Source: Prunus persica (lineage: Eukaryota > Streptophyta > Magnoliopsida > Rosales > Rosaceae). From it: a DNA stretch of 64,000 nt. Positions 12,528 to 24,734 of the stretch are shown here, piece after piece. The stretch covers positions 13,708,486 to 13,772,485 of the forward strand of contig NC_034013.1 of the NCBI RefSeq assembly GCF_000346465.2. The letters are read 5' to 3'. A program made the position numbers and the translations under genes. Under the pieces are notes generated by a model, which searched no databases, had not been told where the DNA came from, and saw only the letters and a list, made by a program, of their open reading frames with translations. Numbering within the stretch: the first letter of the stretch is position 1; every line of letters begins with the position of its first letter.

Positions 12528-12823
12528 TTTTGTTGTCGTCTGAAAATTGAATTTTAAGGAGTTGGCGTCCTTTTAACTTTTGAAAAACGGTAACGGTGCC
12601 TTCAAGCGAATAATAGAAGTACAGGGGCTCAAATGCAATATTAGTATAAGCTTTTAACTCAAAACGGCATAGATCACGTCGTTTGGTGCTCGTCTTCTCT
12701 TCAATCAGAAAGAAGTGGAAGCAAATCCCAGCACGGAGTCACTGGACCTTTTGCTAGGGCGCGAAAGCCCGCCATTTTCTGAAGTTGAGAAGCTAGGGCA
12801 TCGATTTCTGAGCTTGACAAGCC
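12528..12823. promoter_or_regulatory. Compact bidirectional promoter, snurportin / COMM-domain gene
   Basis: Only 296 bp separate the two start codons of divergently transcribed genes, so both 5' leaders and core promoters must fit here. No clear TATA box is visible in either direction, as is common for housekeeping promoters. Shared regulation is inference. Confidence 0.6.
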
Positions 12824-13914
12824 ATGGAGCACACGCTGTGGAGCCATTTACCGCTATTGGTTAGGTCCAATTCGAAAGATTCGGTTGAGTACATTCTTCA
12901 GGCTCTTTGGAGGACCCGGAAAACCGGTCTGGACCCGGCCGACCGAGACATTATCCGAGATATGCTCCAGCTCCAGAACGAATCGGACCTCGACCCGGTA
13001 CACTTCTCTCACTCTCACTCTCAATCTCTTGTGTTTTGAATTTCGAATTTCTATGAATTTAGCGCTTTTTATTGGGAATTTGTTGCTGAATTTCATTTGA
13101 AGGAATTTGTAAATGTCTGGTATTTTTTTGGGGGGGGCAGCTTTTTGTATGCCTTCGCATGTTGATTCGCAGATGCGTTTACGATAACATCGGGAGAGAT
13201 GAGATTCAGAAGCTGTTTCCCAGTGAGGTCTTGCCTGAGTTACAGAGACTGTTGACGCTTTTGTTGCAGAAGTTTCAACGAGAATGGCGGCAAGATGTAC
13301 TCAAGGACCAGGTTAGAGATATGAACTTTCAGATTTTCCTGCGTTTGTACGTAAACTCATTGATTTACTGGGGATAGGAAATTAGGCTAATGACATGCTG
13401 TATATGTAAACTCAATGATGTAAATAGGGTGCTTTGCCACGGTTAAAGACAATGACATGGGACATGGCGAATCCGGATGCAGAATTCGCCGACCGCGTGG
13501 CTGTTATCAACTTGAAGGTACTGGAAAACCAACATAACTTCTTGTGAATGCTTTGTTATTACTATATGTGGTGAAAAGATGTCATTTTTATTTGCTTATT
13601 GGTTATAACTTATAACTGCTCTTTCTGCAGCTCCTAAATGATTCACAGTCTCGCTCAAAAGAATCGGAAGTGAAGTTTGAATTAGGTAATGATACTCTAG
13701 AAACAATGCTGAATTCCATGTATAGCATAAGAGACCAGTTGTCAAACGTGGTAAGCATTATGTTTGGAGTTTTCCTTCTTCATTCGGTTTCATGTAGTAC
13801 AGAAAGCAAATATTTTTCTCTTAGCTTTTTGGGGAATCTTATTGTGCCTTCTCATCTCCTTCTCAGGGTGAGGCATCAAATGACTATTTATCTCAAGATG
13901 CAAATATGTTGTAG
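12824..13914 (+). CDS. COMM domain-containing protein
   Basis: Exons 12824-12997, 13141-13311, 13428-13517, 13631-13750, 13867-13914; 200 residues, the usual size for a COMMD protein. The N-terminal half is helical (LWSHLPLLVRSNSKDSVEYI, then LPELQRLLTLLLQKFQREWR). The C-terminal part (about residues 116-190) has the COMM-domain pattern: PRLKTMTWDMAN, a beta-rich VAVINLKLLND, an acidic-hydrophobic strand VKFELGNDTLE and a final helix MLNSMYSIRDQLSNV. In animals COMMD proteins form the Commander complex in endosomal recycling; the plant role is poorly known. It is close in size to COMMD9, but the subfamily is not certain. Confidence 0.75.
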
Positions 13915-16035
13915 ATAACCCATATCCCCTGGATGCAATGGTATGGCTTGGCTCAAATATATCTTGTGATACCATTTTCGTGACTAAACCTTGCCAGATT
14001 AATTGAAAGATGTAAAACTTTTTCTATTTTTGTGTTGTTTCTGTTGGGGGGTCCAATCTAGCAGTAGCATATGTGACTCGAGGTTTTTACTTCACCGTGC
14101 CCCAAACTTCAGAGAGGGATTGGTGGTTAGTCAGGATTTTAAAAGCATTTAAAACTCAAGAGAAGTGTTCTTCCTTCCGTTTGTTATATTTCAAGAAAAA
14201 TGCTGTCAAAAGGCATATCATGGTTTAAAGAATGCTGATAGTTAACCACAAAAGCATGTCAGATTTGGCTTATGGAGTTACTCTTAAAAACCTTAATAAC
14301 TGAATATTTTTTGGAAAAACAGTACCTTGGACAGTAGAGCTGTGCTTTGAAGATTGCTAGTTTATCTTCTCACTGTTGTTATTGTTGTGATGCAGATTGG
14401 GATAAATGGAACTTGTAAGGAGTTTATTTTTTCCTTGCTTTACGCCGGTGCAGTTCGTAAAAAGGATGTCTTTATTTGCCTTAATTTTTACACTAAAAAT
14501 GTTGAAATGACCCATAGATAGTGTCCCTTTTTCATTTCCTAGATGTTTCCCAGTGTTTGATACAAGTTTCAAGTGACGAGAGGTTCTTCGAAGAATCCTT
14601 TTGTGGTTGGCTAAAGTTCGATGTCATCCTATTTGTGCCTGCCATGTAAAAAGTTGTCAAAATTGACTTGTTTGAACTTTCAATGGCATGCCTTTTGGAC
14701 GAGAAAATTGTACGTTAGGCTTTGTCTGATCTGATGCAATTCACTTTTGTTTGGAGCTTATTGATTTCCAGGAAAACCTCCCTGATTGATTCTTCGCTAC
14801 CTTTACGGCAGGTTCTAAATGATGTGGTTGAAAGAAACATAATTTTATTATCTGAAAACGATAATAAACAAAAAGAATAAGTCATTGTTAATTTCTTTTT
14901 TCTAATGTCATTTACTTTAATTAGTAAAGTTAATATCTCAATCAGGCCCTCTAATTTGTCACCTCTGAAACTTGAGGATGATGGTTTTAGACTTTTTAGT
15001 CACGACGCGTGGAGTCTTGGTCCAAGCTTCATTTTGCCAAGTTTGGCGCTGGTTCCGTGTGAAACTGGAACCATGGCAGCACCTGCACCAGTCAAACCGC
15101 ATCTCTAAATAGTTGAGGGGTAGATTAGGAAATTAAGCTACAAAGTCCTACATCCATAATTAGAAAAACACTTATATGAAACGGAGATGACACTATTTTG
15201 ATATCCCGAGTCAGTCACGATACATATAATTAATAAAATAATACGACAAAAAGATTTGAGAAATCAATTTCTAAACTTTCTAATTACTTCTAAACAAAGC
15301 ATGGATTTGGGTTTTGGATTTATGCATTGCAAATCTAACGTGTTAGGTGAGGTAGTTTATTTTAATTTATTTATTATAATCCATGGAAGAAATTTAAAAG
15401 AAGAAAAATAGAATTGGGGATCTTCTAGTAATTTTTTGAGTCAACTAATTGGAGTTGTAATGCTGTTGACAATTACAAAAGTCACATTCATGATCCAAAG
15501 TGCAGCCTTCGACGAATAGATGGTGTCGTCATTCGGAAATAATAATAATAATGTTTTCTTTTCTTTATTCTCGGTCAGAAAAATAAATAATTTAATCAAT
15601 TTATTATTTATTTTATTTATCTATTTTCATGAGAAGAATTAAATTCAAGATCTCTGGTTTTTGTTCGTCATGTCTAAACTTTACAATTTTATGCCCCTGA
15701 AATGATTTAATTTGAAAATTCAATCCAAACTGATCTGAGACTATAAAAAAGAAATATAATCCAATTGAGGTTGTCTCTTTTTAACTTTGATCCAATTATT
15801 CTTACAGTTACTAAGAACGGATAAAATAAAGTCATCATTTCACATTGGTTTTCAACTTCTTCTTCTTTTTTTTTCGATGGTCTTCCACTTTTTTGTTTCA
15901 CTATTTTCTTTAGGAGTTGTTATTAACATTATAAAAAAGTCAATATGCACTCATTCAAGTATAATTTATTAAGTTTAAATGTTTATTGTTTGACAAGTCC
16001 TTATAATTTTATTCGAAAATATTTTTACTCATCAT

Positions 16036-16142
16036 TTTAACTCAAGGTGTATCATCAATACTATTCTTAACAATTGACACATGTTCATGAGCCTAATCGT
16101 AGTTAAACTTTTTAATAGTGATGAGGCTACACTTTGAATTAA
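16036..16142. mobile_element. Small palindromic MITE-like element
   Basis: The left arm (aactcaaggtgtatcatcaa, then tactatt) and the right arm (aatagtgatgaggctacact, then ttgaatt) are imperfect inverted repeats of about 27 bp around a roughly 50-bp centre. The flanks offer a possible short TAA or TTAA duplication. The size and near-palindromic structure fit a short non-autonomous DNA element. The superfamily is undetermined. Confidence 0.45.
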
Positions 16143-16199
16143 TTTTTTTTTTTTATAGGACATTTCCTATTGAAAGGGACGATAGCATATTAAACTCAC

Positions 16200-16280
16200 A
16201 CACACAATACGGATGCTAAGATTCGAACTCATAACCTTGCCTGATAGAATAAATACTCCAAACCACTACACTAGTGAGTT
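16200..16280 (-). repeat. Possible degenerate SINE/tRNA-like remnant
   Basis: A minus-strand B-box-like motif (complement of attcgaactcataacc near 16221-16236) and an upstream A-box-like motif (complement of ccactacactagtgagtt near 16262-16279) are spaced as in tRNA-derived repeats. No poly(A) tail or target duplication was found. Confidence 0.3.
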
Positions 16281-17071
16281 ATTTACAAAAATGCTCTCAT
16301 TTTTATTCAAGATAAGTTTAAGCATACACTCTTATTGATTTTGAATTAGATATCGGTTTCCTAAAATAAAAGTAAATAAATAAACCAAATATAGTAGCTC
16401 CTAAATTGCATGATCGGCCAAAAAAGGAAAACCTAAATTTGTTTCATTTTTTTGCAATATACATGTGAATGGGGAGAAATTGGGTTGTTATTATAACCAT
16501 GTTATGGTGTGAATGCGTTATATTTTAATCAAGAAACATTCATGGCACGTTATTTAAAAATGACATTATTCTTTAAAAATTCCTATTATCGTGTAAAAAG
16601 AAAGTATATAGGTTGGATAGTGGCCCCCAGCCCATTTGACCCAATCAAAACTGGGTAAGAAAAGAAACTAAACCGCAGGTTAGTGTCAGTGCACAGCACC
16701 GCAGCCGATCAATTCAAGCACTCCCAAGTTCGATATGGGTGGAGACACTCTAAGGAGGAGTTTCCCGTAACTCACTCCTCTTTCCTGTTCTTTTCTTTTT
16801 CCTTGTCCAAAAACCAGCACAACGCAAAGCAGCCGGCCAAAGCAAACAGACAGTTTGGTCATTTCAGTTGCAGACTGGAAAAAAGAGAGACGAACAGCCC
16901 TAAACCCATAGCCAAACACCCTCAAAATCACCAACTCCGCCGTCACCGAATGATCTCTGCCTCCCCTAATTCCAGTTTTGCCAAATCCAAATCCTAATAG
17001 GTGCTCCCTTATCCCCACTCCCAAACAACACCTTATCTCCAGCCTAACCCTAGAACCCAAACGCCTCCCAA

Positions 17072-19021
17072 ATGACCACCACGACCACGAGCATAGGTGG
17101 CGGCGGCGAGGACCGGGTCCTCGCCACGGCTCAGCAGATCGTCAAGAGCCTCAACACCCCTAAGGAGGTACGCGAGGACATGCTCTTGATCTTCTCCAGC
17201 TTCGATAACCGCTTATCCAACATCACCGATTTGATCAACGGCGAGGATTCGAAGGCCGAAAACGACCGATTCGAGGCCGCCGAGAAGGTGATTTTTCGGT
17301 GGGAGTCGAATTCCGAAGCTCACAGAAACTCGGTTCCTTGGGAGGAGTCGCCGGATGAGTCTGGCGAGTATTTATCGGCCGTCGATGAGATCCTCACTCT
17401 CATGGAGGGGCTTTCGGTCCGGTCCGATAACGAACTCGTGGACCGGGCCGAAAACGCACTCCAAATCGCGATGACCCGGCTCGAGGACGAGTTCCGCCAC
17501 ATTCTGATCCGAAACACAGTCCCGCTCGACTCAGAGCGGCTTTACGGCTCGATCCGCAGGGTCTCACTGTCGTTCGCCTCAAACGACGGAGAAATCGACG
17601 AAGAATTCGAGAGTTTCGGCGAGGAGGACCGAGACGCCGGCCGGTTCCACGAGCGCGGCGGCAGCCTCGGCGACACAGACGTGGATTTGATACATCCCGA
17701 TGCCGTCGTCGAGCTGAAGGAGATCGCCGAGCGTATGATCCGGTCTGGTTACGAAAAGGAGTGTATTCAGGTGTATAGCAGTGTCAGGCGTGACGCTTTG
17801 GACGAGTGTTTAGTGATTCTTGGGGTTGAGAAGCTGAGCATTGAGGAGGTTCAGAAGATTGAGTGGAAGTCTTTGGATGAGAAAATGAAGAAGTGGATAC
17901 AAGCTGTGAAAATCGGCGTTAGGGTTTTGCTAACCGGAGAAAGGAGGCTTTGTGATCAGATTTTTGAGGGGACTGATGAGACTAGGGAGATTTGCTTCAA
18001 TGAGACTGCTAAAGGGTGTATTATGCAGCTGTTGAATTTTGGACAGGCGGTAGCCATTGGTCGAAGGTCGCCGGAGAAGTTGTTTCGGATACTTGACATG
18101 TATGATGCCATGGCCGATGTGTTGCCGGACTTGCAGCAAATGGTGACTGATGAATACGTGGTTATTGAGGCCAGGGGAGTGTTGGATGAGCTTGGTGATG
18201 CAGCCAAAGGGACCTTTGCAGAGTTTGAGAATGCGGTTCAGAGCGAGGCCAGTAAGAAACCAATGCTAAGCGGTGAGATTCATCCGCTTACTCGGTATGT
18301 CATGAACTATGTTAGATTGTTGGTTGATTATAGTCATACTCTCAACTCGCTTTTGGATACTGGTGAAGAAGAGTTACAAAGGTTGCAAGGGTTGCCAAAT
18401 GATGATTTGGGTATAGAAAGCATGTCCCCGATAGGCCATAGGTTGTTGTTGTTGATTTCGAATTTGGAATCCAATCTTGAGGAGAAGTCTAGGGTTTATG
18501 ATGATGGAGCAATGCAGTGTGTGTTTTTGATGAATAACATTCTGTACATAGTGCAGAAGGTGAAGGATTCTGAGATTAGAAAGCTCTTGGGAGATCAATG
18601 GGTTCGCAAGCGCCGGGGCCAGGTACGCCAGTATGCTACTGGGTATCTTAGAGCTGCTTGGAGTAAGGCCTTGTCTTGTTTGAAAGATGAAGGAATTGGT
18701 GGGAGCACGAGTAATGCTTCAAAGATGGCTTTGAAGGAGAGGTTTAAGAATTTCAATGCAAATTTTGAAGAAATCTATAGGATCCAGACAGCTTGGAAGG
18801 TCCCCGATGCTCAACTTCGGGAGGAGCTTCGGATATCTATATCAGAGAAGGTGATTCCGGCTTACAGATCGTTTATGGGGAGGTTTGGGAGTCAGCTAGA
18901 GAGTGGAAGGCATGCTGGGAAGTATATAAAGTACACAGCAGATGATTTGGAGGGCTATGTGTTGGATTTGTTTGAGGGGACTCCAGGTGTTCTGCACCAT
19001 CTGAGAAGAAAAAGTACATAG
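17072..19021 (+). CDS. EXO70B1: Exocyst subunit EXO70 family, EXO70B1-like
   Basis: A single uninterrupted frame of 649 residues. EXO70 is the exocyst subunit that binds plasma-membrane phosphoinositides and tethers secretory vesicles; EXO70B1 of Arabidopsis also acts in autophagy-related transport to the vacuole and in immunity. The N-terminus is a variable Gly/Thr-rich start, then helical core segments beginning [20 protein letters not shown]. The Exo70 superfamily domain covers roughly residues 205-645, with diagnostic blocks [77 protein letters not shown] and the C-terminal [20 protein letters not shown]. Being intronless is usual for many plant EXO70 paralogues. The GC-rich 5' half contrasts with the AT-rich 3' half. 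A 3'UTR intron is possible. Confidence 0.94.
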   Translation: MTTTTTSIGGGGEDRVLATAQQIVKSLNTPKEVREDMLLIFSSFDNRLSNITDLINGEDSKAENDRFEAAEKVIFRWESNSEAHRNSVPWEESPDESGEYLSAVDEILTLMEGLSVRSDNELVDRAENALQIAMTRLEDEFRHILIRNTVPLDSERLYGSIRRVSLSFASNDGEIDEEFESFGEEDRDAGRFHERGGSLGDTDVDLIHPDAVVELKEIAERMIRSGYEKECIQVYSSVRRDALDECLVILGVEKLSIEEVQKIEWKSLDEKMKKWIQAVKIGVRVLLTGERRLCDQIFEGTDETREICFNETAKGCIMQLLNFGQAVAIGRRSPEKLFRILDMYDAMADVLPDLQQMVTDEYVVIEARGVLDELGDAAKGTFAEFENAVQSEASKKPMLSGEIHPLTRYVMNYVRLLVDYSHTLNSLLDTGEEELQRLQGLPNDDLGIESMSPIGHRLLLLISNLESNLEEKSRVYDDGAMQCVFLMNNILYIVQKVKDSEIRKLLGDQWVRKRRGQVRQYATGYLRAAWSKALSCLKDEGIGGSTSNASKMALKERFKNFNANFEEIYRIQTAWKVPDAQLREELRISISEKVIPAYRSFMGRFGSQLESGRHAGKYIKYTADDLEGYVLDLFEGTPGVLHHLRRKST

Positions 19022-21147
19022 AATACAGGTAAACCCTTTGCTTTTATCAAGGACTAGTTGGAAGTTGGAACAGAGTTCTAATGTTGAAAAAGAAAAAAAA
19101 AGAATGTAGCTTGATGATAATACCTATTTATTCTGCTGGTGTTAATGTTATAAACACAGGTTTTTGTGAAAGCTATTTTCCAACCCCTCCTATCTTTTGC
19201 TGTAATGATTTTTATACATTTTTTTATAGACTTTAGTTTTTTATATGCGTGGATTTTTTTCATGGTTCATGTATTTGATTGCCATGATCGCCAGCGACAT
19301 TTGTATGTTATCTGCGCGCGGAAGAAGAACTAAAACCGTCACTGTAAAATATTAAATTTGATACACACAAAGATTCAGAAACATGTATCATTACAGTTTT
19401 AAATTTATTTTCCCCTCTAAACATGAGTGACAATTGCTTGCATGAACTGAGAAATTGCTCGAGGGTTTGAATGGTTTTCTGCGAAGTTATCAATCTTTCA
19501 AACCCTTTTTACTTTTAAGAAAAAAAAAAATTAACAGAAGGGTTTTTGGGGGCAATAATTAACTTTGGTATTGCCATTTCCTCATCTTTTAATGAGTTTT
19601 TGGAATTGTAAGGGAAGCACTGTTAGGAATTAGGTATCACTTAATTCACTTCTAAATTTCCAAGATTGATACTTGACGCCGTGGCTAGAGTAGCAATTTC
19701 CTTGCTGCTGAATTAGCATACCCTATATAAAGCATGGTTTCATAGGGAAGATCATGAAGTTTTCTAGCTCATCTAATTTTCTCTGAGAAATGATGAACTT
19801 ATTTACAGGATCATTGAAGCCATCGATGGATGAAGTGGAAGTTTTTGAGAATGTGTGTTAAGAAATCGACTATCGATTGTTTGTGCGGACAAAGACAGTT
19901 ATACAATCTAGGGTTAGCAAATTGGTGAAAGGTCAGATGCAATGATAACTAAGATGTCAATGATTTTTTCTCTGTAGGGGATTCGATTCAAGCTATAGGT
20001 AGACACCGACAAAAAGACAGCCAAGAAAAGAGAGAGAAATTCCAAATTTAGTGCATGTGGCCATTTTTGCTGTCAGTGTTTAGTGGCAACTGCTTGTGTG
20101 ATGGCAAATTTTCCCATCTTGGTTTTCATGTAGCATGAAGTTGGAAACATTGCTGGTTTTGGATTTGCTCTATTTGGCTTCTGCAAGGCATTATTTCATC
20201 TGTAGTGTACAGTGAGTTATCAGTTTTTTAGTATCAGAGGGCAAAGCCGATAATTAAAAACTAAACACTGGAAAAAAAAAAAAAAAAAAAGCCTTAAAAA
20301 ATGTTTCTAGTAGTCTTCCATGTCTTTACAAATGCTCTATTACCACTGAGCTATGGATCCGTTGGCGTATTCGCCTGTTTCAATCTCCTTTTTTGCACAC
20401 GACAGAAAACCCTCTATTGAACCACTTGATATGTCTTGACGTTTGCAAGCACAATGAAGATGGAAACGACACACATGGGACGTAACATGATGTTTCAGAG
20501 GGTAGAGTGTCCATCCATTCAAATTCAACCAATTATTTGGCTTAGGTGGATGATGAGAGAGATGGGTCGATAGCAAAAGTCCTACAGGAAACAAAAACAA
20601 CACCGTTTTCAATTCCCAACTGATTGGAACAGTGAACCCCACTTGCTATGTTGCAAGTGCAACCAACAAACGTGCCATGTCCGAGAGAAGGAACTATAAT
20701 GGGAATGTGATTGAGATATACCCGTTAATCTCCATGGACCTGAAATTGGCTTCTTCTAATATGCGTCCATGCAGATTGGAGTTGGATGCAACATTGAGAG
20801 AAGTTTCAACTTTTATTTTTAGGCAATACAAGAGAAGTTGGGCTTCTTGCTTGGAAACATAGACAAAAGTCCAAACTTTGCTGATTCGTTTTCATACCAG
20901 AAAGTTGCGAACTGCTAGCTAGCAGTGACAATGGCATGTCTCAGCACTAGGCACTTGATTATTAGATTGTTACTGCAAAAAAGCTCGCTTGGAGGAGAGC
21001 TTGTGGATACAACATTTATACAGAAGGCTAAACCCGGTCAAACCGAAGAAACAGTAATTACACGCAAGAGGCAAAACAAAATAATACAAGATAGGGTTAC
21101 TCATTTGGTTTTGTGGAAAGGAGTGTTGTTCTTGATGACGACTTCTC
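19022..21147. other. Intergenic between EXO70B1 and SnRK1 gamma (convergent 3' ends)
   Basis: Contains the 3' UTR of the EXO70 gene and, at the right, that of the gamma subunit. Seven bases after the EXO70 stop, acag|gtaaac is a good donor, and tttacag|gatcattgaagcc near 19803-19822 a possible acceptor. A poly(A) run lies at 20271-20290, and a truncated tRNA-like head (minus strand) at about 20333-20362. No further gene was recognised. Confidence 0.45.
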
Positions 21148-23217
21148 TTAAACTCTGCTGTTTTCGGGGAGCGGCAGAACACCATCGAAAAAGTCGCCGA
21201 AGTAGCCACGGGGCTCATGAACTAGCCTTGAGATGATGTCCCTGAGTGTAATGACTCCTTCCAGATTCCCATCATCATCCACAACATATACCCTGTGGAT
21301 CTTCTCGGCGTCCAGCATCAGAATTAGGTCTTTAATTGTGTGATCCTTTTTGCACGTAACCATGGTACTCAACATCGGGTAGACTTCATGATGCGTCTCT
21401 AGATACTTTTCAACAGCCGTCAGGAAGTTCTTCGCCGTGATCGATCTGTCATAAAATGTCAAATAAATGATCCAGGCATACATAGCAACTAAACTTCTTT
21501 ATGAATAATTCGGAACACATTTTCGCTACGAACCTGTAGTCATGGTAAATTTCTGGTGCAGTAAGCAAGAATTGAACATCTCTTAAGCTTATATTGCCTA
21601 CTGCCCTGCTACCACCCTTTTCAATCACAGGTACCCCTCCAACCCTCTTCTTCCTCATCAGCTTAAATGCTTGCAGCACCGGTTCATCCTCATATACCTG
21701 CACCAGAACATTAAAGCATTTAAAGAAATGACAATAAGTAGACATGCTAACAGGAAGTCATTGTGTTTGAAAGAGAGAATTCTAATGGATCATCAAAAAC
21801 TTTTGGAAACATACTGAGGCTAAAAGAAGCAACTGTCTAATACGACAACTTCAACTTCTCGAGGGTTATTCTTCTCTTGTGCACCCAACCTTACTAAATT
21901 CTCTGACTATTAAAATTATCTAGGAAGACCAAATGCTGCAAGCGTAAAAAGTATGCACCTTGACAATGTGATCGGCACTCATCATGGGAAGACCAAGTTC
22001 GGATAGTTTCTTGGTTCCCCAGCTCTCAAACCACTGAAGTCCGGCACATTCAGCCAACATGTGAATCACCGCAGATTGTGTGATGACATTATCAATCTTT
22101 CCATCACCCAAATCAACAACAGGAACGCTCTTCATCTTGTACTTGGAAAGTAGCAAAAGCATGGTGAGAAAGGAATTGGATGTTTGCAAAGCAAGAAATG
22201 GAGCCCAGCGGAAGGACCCAGATATATCTCGAACCTGTATGCTCAAACGTTAATACATATCATGGGAATTGGGAATGAAAGTAAGGCTTATGCTACTGAG
22301 GCTGATGTTTATGCCAATAGTATGACCTGTGTGTTCTTGTAAAACTCAGAAGAGGTCAAAGCCTCAAAGAAACTTCCTGCAGTTGTTGCAGCAAAATCAG
22401 AGCCCAATTCCAATCCTGCAATATCAAGACCTTTCAGTCCATTAGCTGCTGCGGCAATCGCGGTTGCACTCGACGGACTGGTTGGCGTCCTCGGAGATGG
22501 AGGTTCTGACTGTCAAGATTAACATAAACATCATGTTTTCAACTTGTCAAATATGACTTTGTGGGCACATGAGAAAAGAAAATGCATTTATAGTAACATG
22601 AGCAAATGTTTCAATGCAGGAGCTTCGAACCACAAGCTAACCTGATGGAGAATCCACACAACAATCCCGGCAAACTCAACGATACCGATGTATCTGTCGA
22701 TCCAGCTAGCATCCTCAGGCGCATCGACATCCACCACTGGTGCACTAAGAATTTTGTGTTGGGACAGGATTTTAACAGCTTCAGCTAAACTGGTGTCTGA
22801 CTTTATCTCAATCACTGAATACAACAAACGTTTAAAATGTTAATAATCCAATAAACATTAGACACACACATCAATCATAGTTGTTATGAGGCAAACAAAA
22901 AGGTTTTTAATTTCCAATCCTGAATATAATAATTCAAATTTTCCAGAACCTTCATCAAATTCCAACAGAAAATTATTTGTCTTACTTTTCTTTGTTAATT
23001 ATTTGTTTTCTTCTTCTAATAACATTCATAATCATCAAATTCTTATTGACTAATCATTTGTTCATCACCATATACACATATAACAAAAAACTTAACATGA
23101 TCCACTTTCTATAAATGTTATCTGCCAAGAAAACGTTACCCAACAAGCATATGCATAAATCAATCAAACCCAAATGTGAAAATCTATATATGTATGCATG
23201 TATGTATTGTAATTTTG

Positions 23218-23251
<34 letters not shown>

Positions 23252-23446
23252 GATGGTACCTTGATTAGAAGGAGCAGGAGGGAAGGCAGAGACAGGGACG
23301 CTCTCAAAGCAAGCATTGAGCTTTTCAGTTGGACTTAGCTGTGGCTCTTGCACGTCCCACAAATCCTCTACTTGCATCCCAAGCTTTGCCTCTGGGCTCC
23401 GAGGGCTCTCACTCTCCCCCATCGTCGTCGTCGCCGGCACGCCCAT
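21148..23446 (-). CDS. KING1: SnRK1 regulatory gamma subunit, four CBS domains
   Basis: Exons in transcription order: 23446-23260, 22814-22642, 22509-22327, 22234-21959, 21697-21534, 21445-21148; 426 residues, against about 424 for Arabidopsis KING1. It is a regulatory subunit type that associates with the SNF1-related kinase SnRK1, an energy sensor. Landmarks: SPEAKLGMQVEDLWDVQEPQ, LSPTEKLNACFESVPVSAFP, SAPVVDVDAPEDASWIDRYI, VRDISGSFRWAPFLALQTSN, SVPVVDLGDG, YEDEPVLQAFKLMRKKRVGG, RDVQFLLTAPEIYHDYRSIT and the final GYFGDFFDGVLPLPENSRV. Four CBS repeats follow one another after a short N-terminus. The first in-frame ATG is at 23446; a second ATG eight codons on is possible. Intron 1 carries a TATG microsatellite next to the splice donor. 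Confidence 0.94.
23216..23248. repeat. (TATG)n microsatellite in intron 1 of SnRK1 gamma
   Basis: About eight tandem tetranucleotide units ending about 10 bp from the splice donor (23259/23258 on the minus strand). Confidence 0.9.
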
Positions 23447-23475
23447 TTTTTTTCTCAACGCACACAAATTACAAT

Positions 23476-23505
23476 TTTCTCTCTCTTTCTCTCTCTCTCT
23501 CTCTA
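23476..23505. repeat. CT-rich microsatellite in the 5' leader of SnRK1 gamma
   Basis: A (CT)n run interrupted by TTT, 30-60 bp upstream of the ATG at 23446 (minus-strand gene, so it reads GA in the transcript). Such tracts are frequent in plant 5' UTRs and may bind GAGA-type factors. Confidence 0.75.
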
Positions 23506-24659
23506 GAACTCTCTTTCCCTGTTACTCAGAATCAGACACACACTGACAATATTTAACTACGAAAACTGAAAGCCACGCCAAATACATCCAAACTAACCAA
23601 ATATCATACCCATCACTCTCCTCATCGCGCAAAATAAATCAGGAGCGTCGGAATTAAATACTTTTAGTGAGAGGGAGTGTTTTGGGACACGTGGAGGGCT
23701 GTGATGATGAGAGTGCATATTTCGTGATTGACACGGGCTTCAATAAACGAGGTGCTGGCTTTGGTAATGTATATCCCATTCGCTTGATTGTTTTAGGGAA
23801 AGTTCTTATCCGGTTTTCAATGCTGGCCACACTGGTGGGCGACTCTATCTTGCGCCGTAGCGCACTTTGCGCACCTTGTTTTGAGGATTACTGGTGACGT
23901 GGACGTTATGCTGGACACGTGGTTGCTGTTTACATGAGTGTAGCTTTGTTGTTGACCATTGTCGGTTACTAGTTGATGAATGGGCGAGCGTTGACCTACT
24001 TTATGCCAGGGCCAACATCGACCTTACCATATTGGGCTTTCTACGGTTTTCGGGAAAATTTTGGATAGGTCTAAACCGCTAGTCAGCCTTTGAGCTGGCC
24101 CAACTTGACTCGTTGATGACCCGGGCCTTCGTTCCGGGTTATCACAGCCGTAGCCTTTTTTGTTTTTGGAACAGCCCTAGCCATTGTGCGGTTCAATTTT
24201 TCTAGAACACGGGATTCATTTCAACCCAGCATTATAAGTCGGAATACAATGATAAACCACAACACACTGAATAATAAAATGGTACAAAACAGCCCTCAAC
24301 ATTGTAATTTGATTGTTTTTACTATCACAATTCAATTCTTGTTTTTAAAAAAGAACATTACAATTTGATCCATTTTCACAATTCCAATTTCTTAAAATAT
24401 ATACATGTGACTGAATTATTGATCATATTTACTATTTTCCGAGTTAAAAATTTAGGCCATGTTTGGTATCCTATTTAAAAAAGTAAATTCAAAAACTATG
24501 GTTCTTTTTAAAAACATAAGTTTTCAAATAATGATTTTAAGATCTAAAATTTTGTTTGGTATTGAACTCCAAACTAATTTTAAGATCTAAAAAAATTGAA
24601 ATTAAAATTAGAAACCCTAGCTTTCCAAATTGAAATTAACAAAAGAAAAAGAAAGGGGG

Positions 24660-24661
<2 letters not shown>

Positions 24662-24726
<65 letters not shown>
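24662..24726. repeat. (GA)n microsatellite
   Basis: About 32 uninterrupted GA units inside the outer MITE, ending just before the nested hAT element. It produces an artefactual Glu-Arg repeat frame that is not a gene. Confidence 0.97.
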
Positions 24727-24729
<3 letters not shown>

Positions 24730-24734
24730 GAGAG

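Larger units (their letters stand above)
13915..16599. other. Gene-poor AT-rich intergenic stretch
   Basis: About 2.7 kb. The first part is probably the 3' end of the COMM-domain transcript. The rest holds only short, poorly supported open frames, AATAAT runs near 15540, a small palindromic MITE-like element (16036-16142) and a possible SINE remnant (16200-16280). No conserved protein was recognised. Confidence 0.5.

Noticed and set aside
14905..15108. Short frame in the 14-16 kb gap
   Set aside because: 67 residues, no conserved pattern and no supporting signals; treated as intergenic.
16686..17060. Minus-strand frame upstream of EXO70B1
   Set aside because: Low-information composition, antisense to the probable EXO70B1 leader, and no recognised family.
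20333..20362. tRNA-like sequence on the minus strand (ggatccatagctcagtggta...)
   Set aside because: Only the D-arm/A-box part is present. No anticodon stem, B box or acceptor closure follows, so it is a fragment or chance match and not a tRNA gene.
20340..20642. 100-residue minus-strand frame
   Set aside because: No domain, no splice context and no promoter; its length is possible by chance. It overlaps the tRNA-like fragment.
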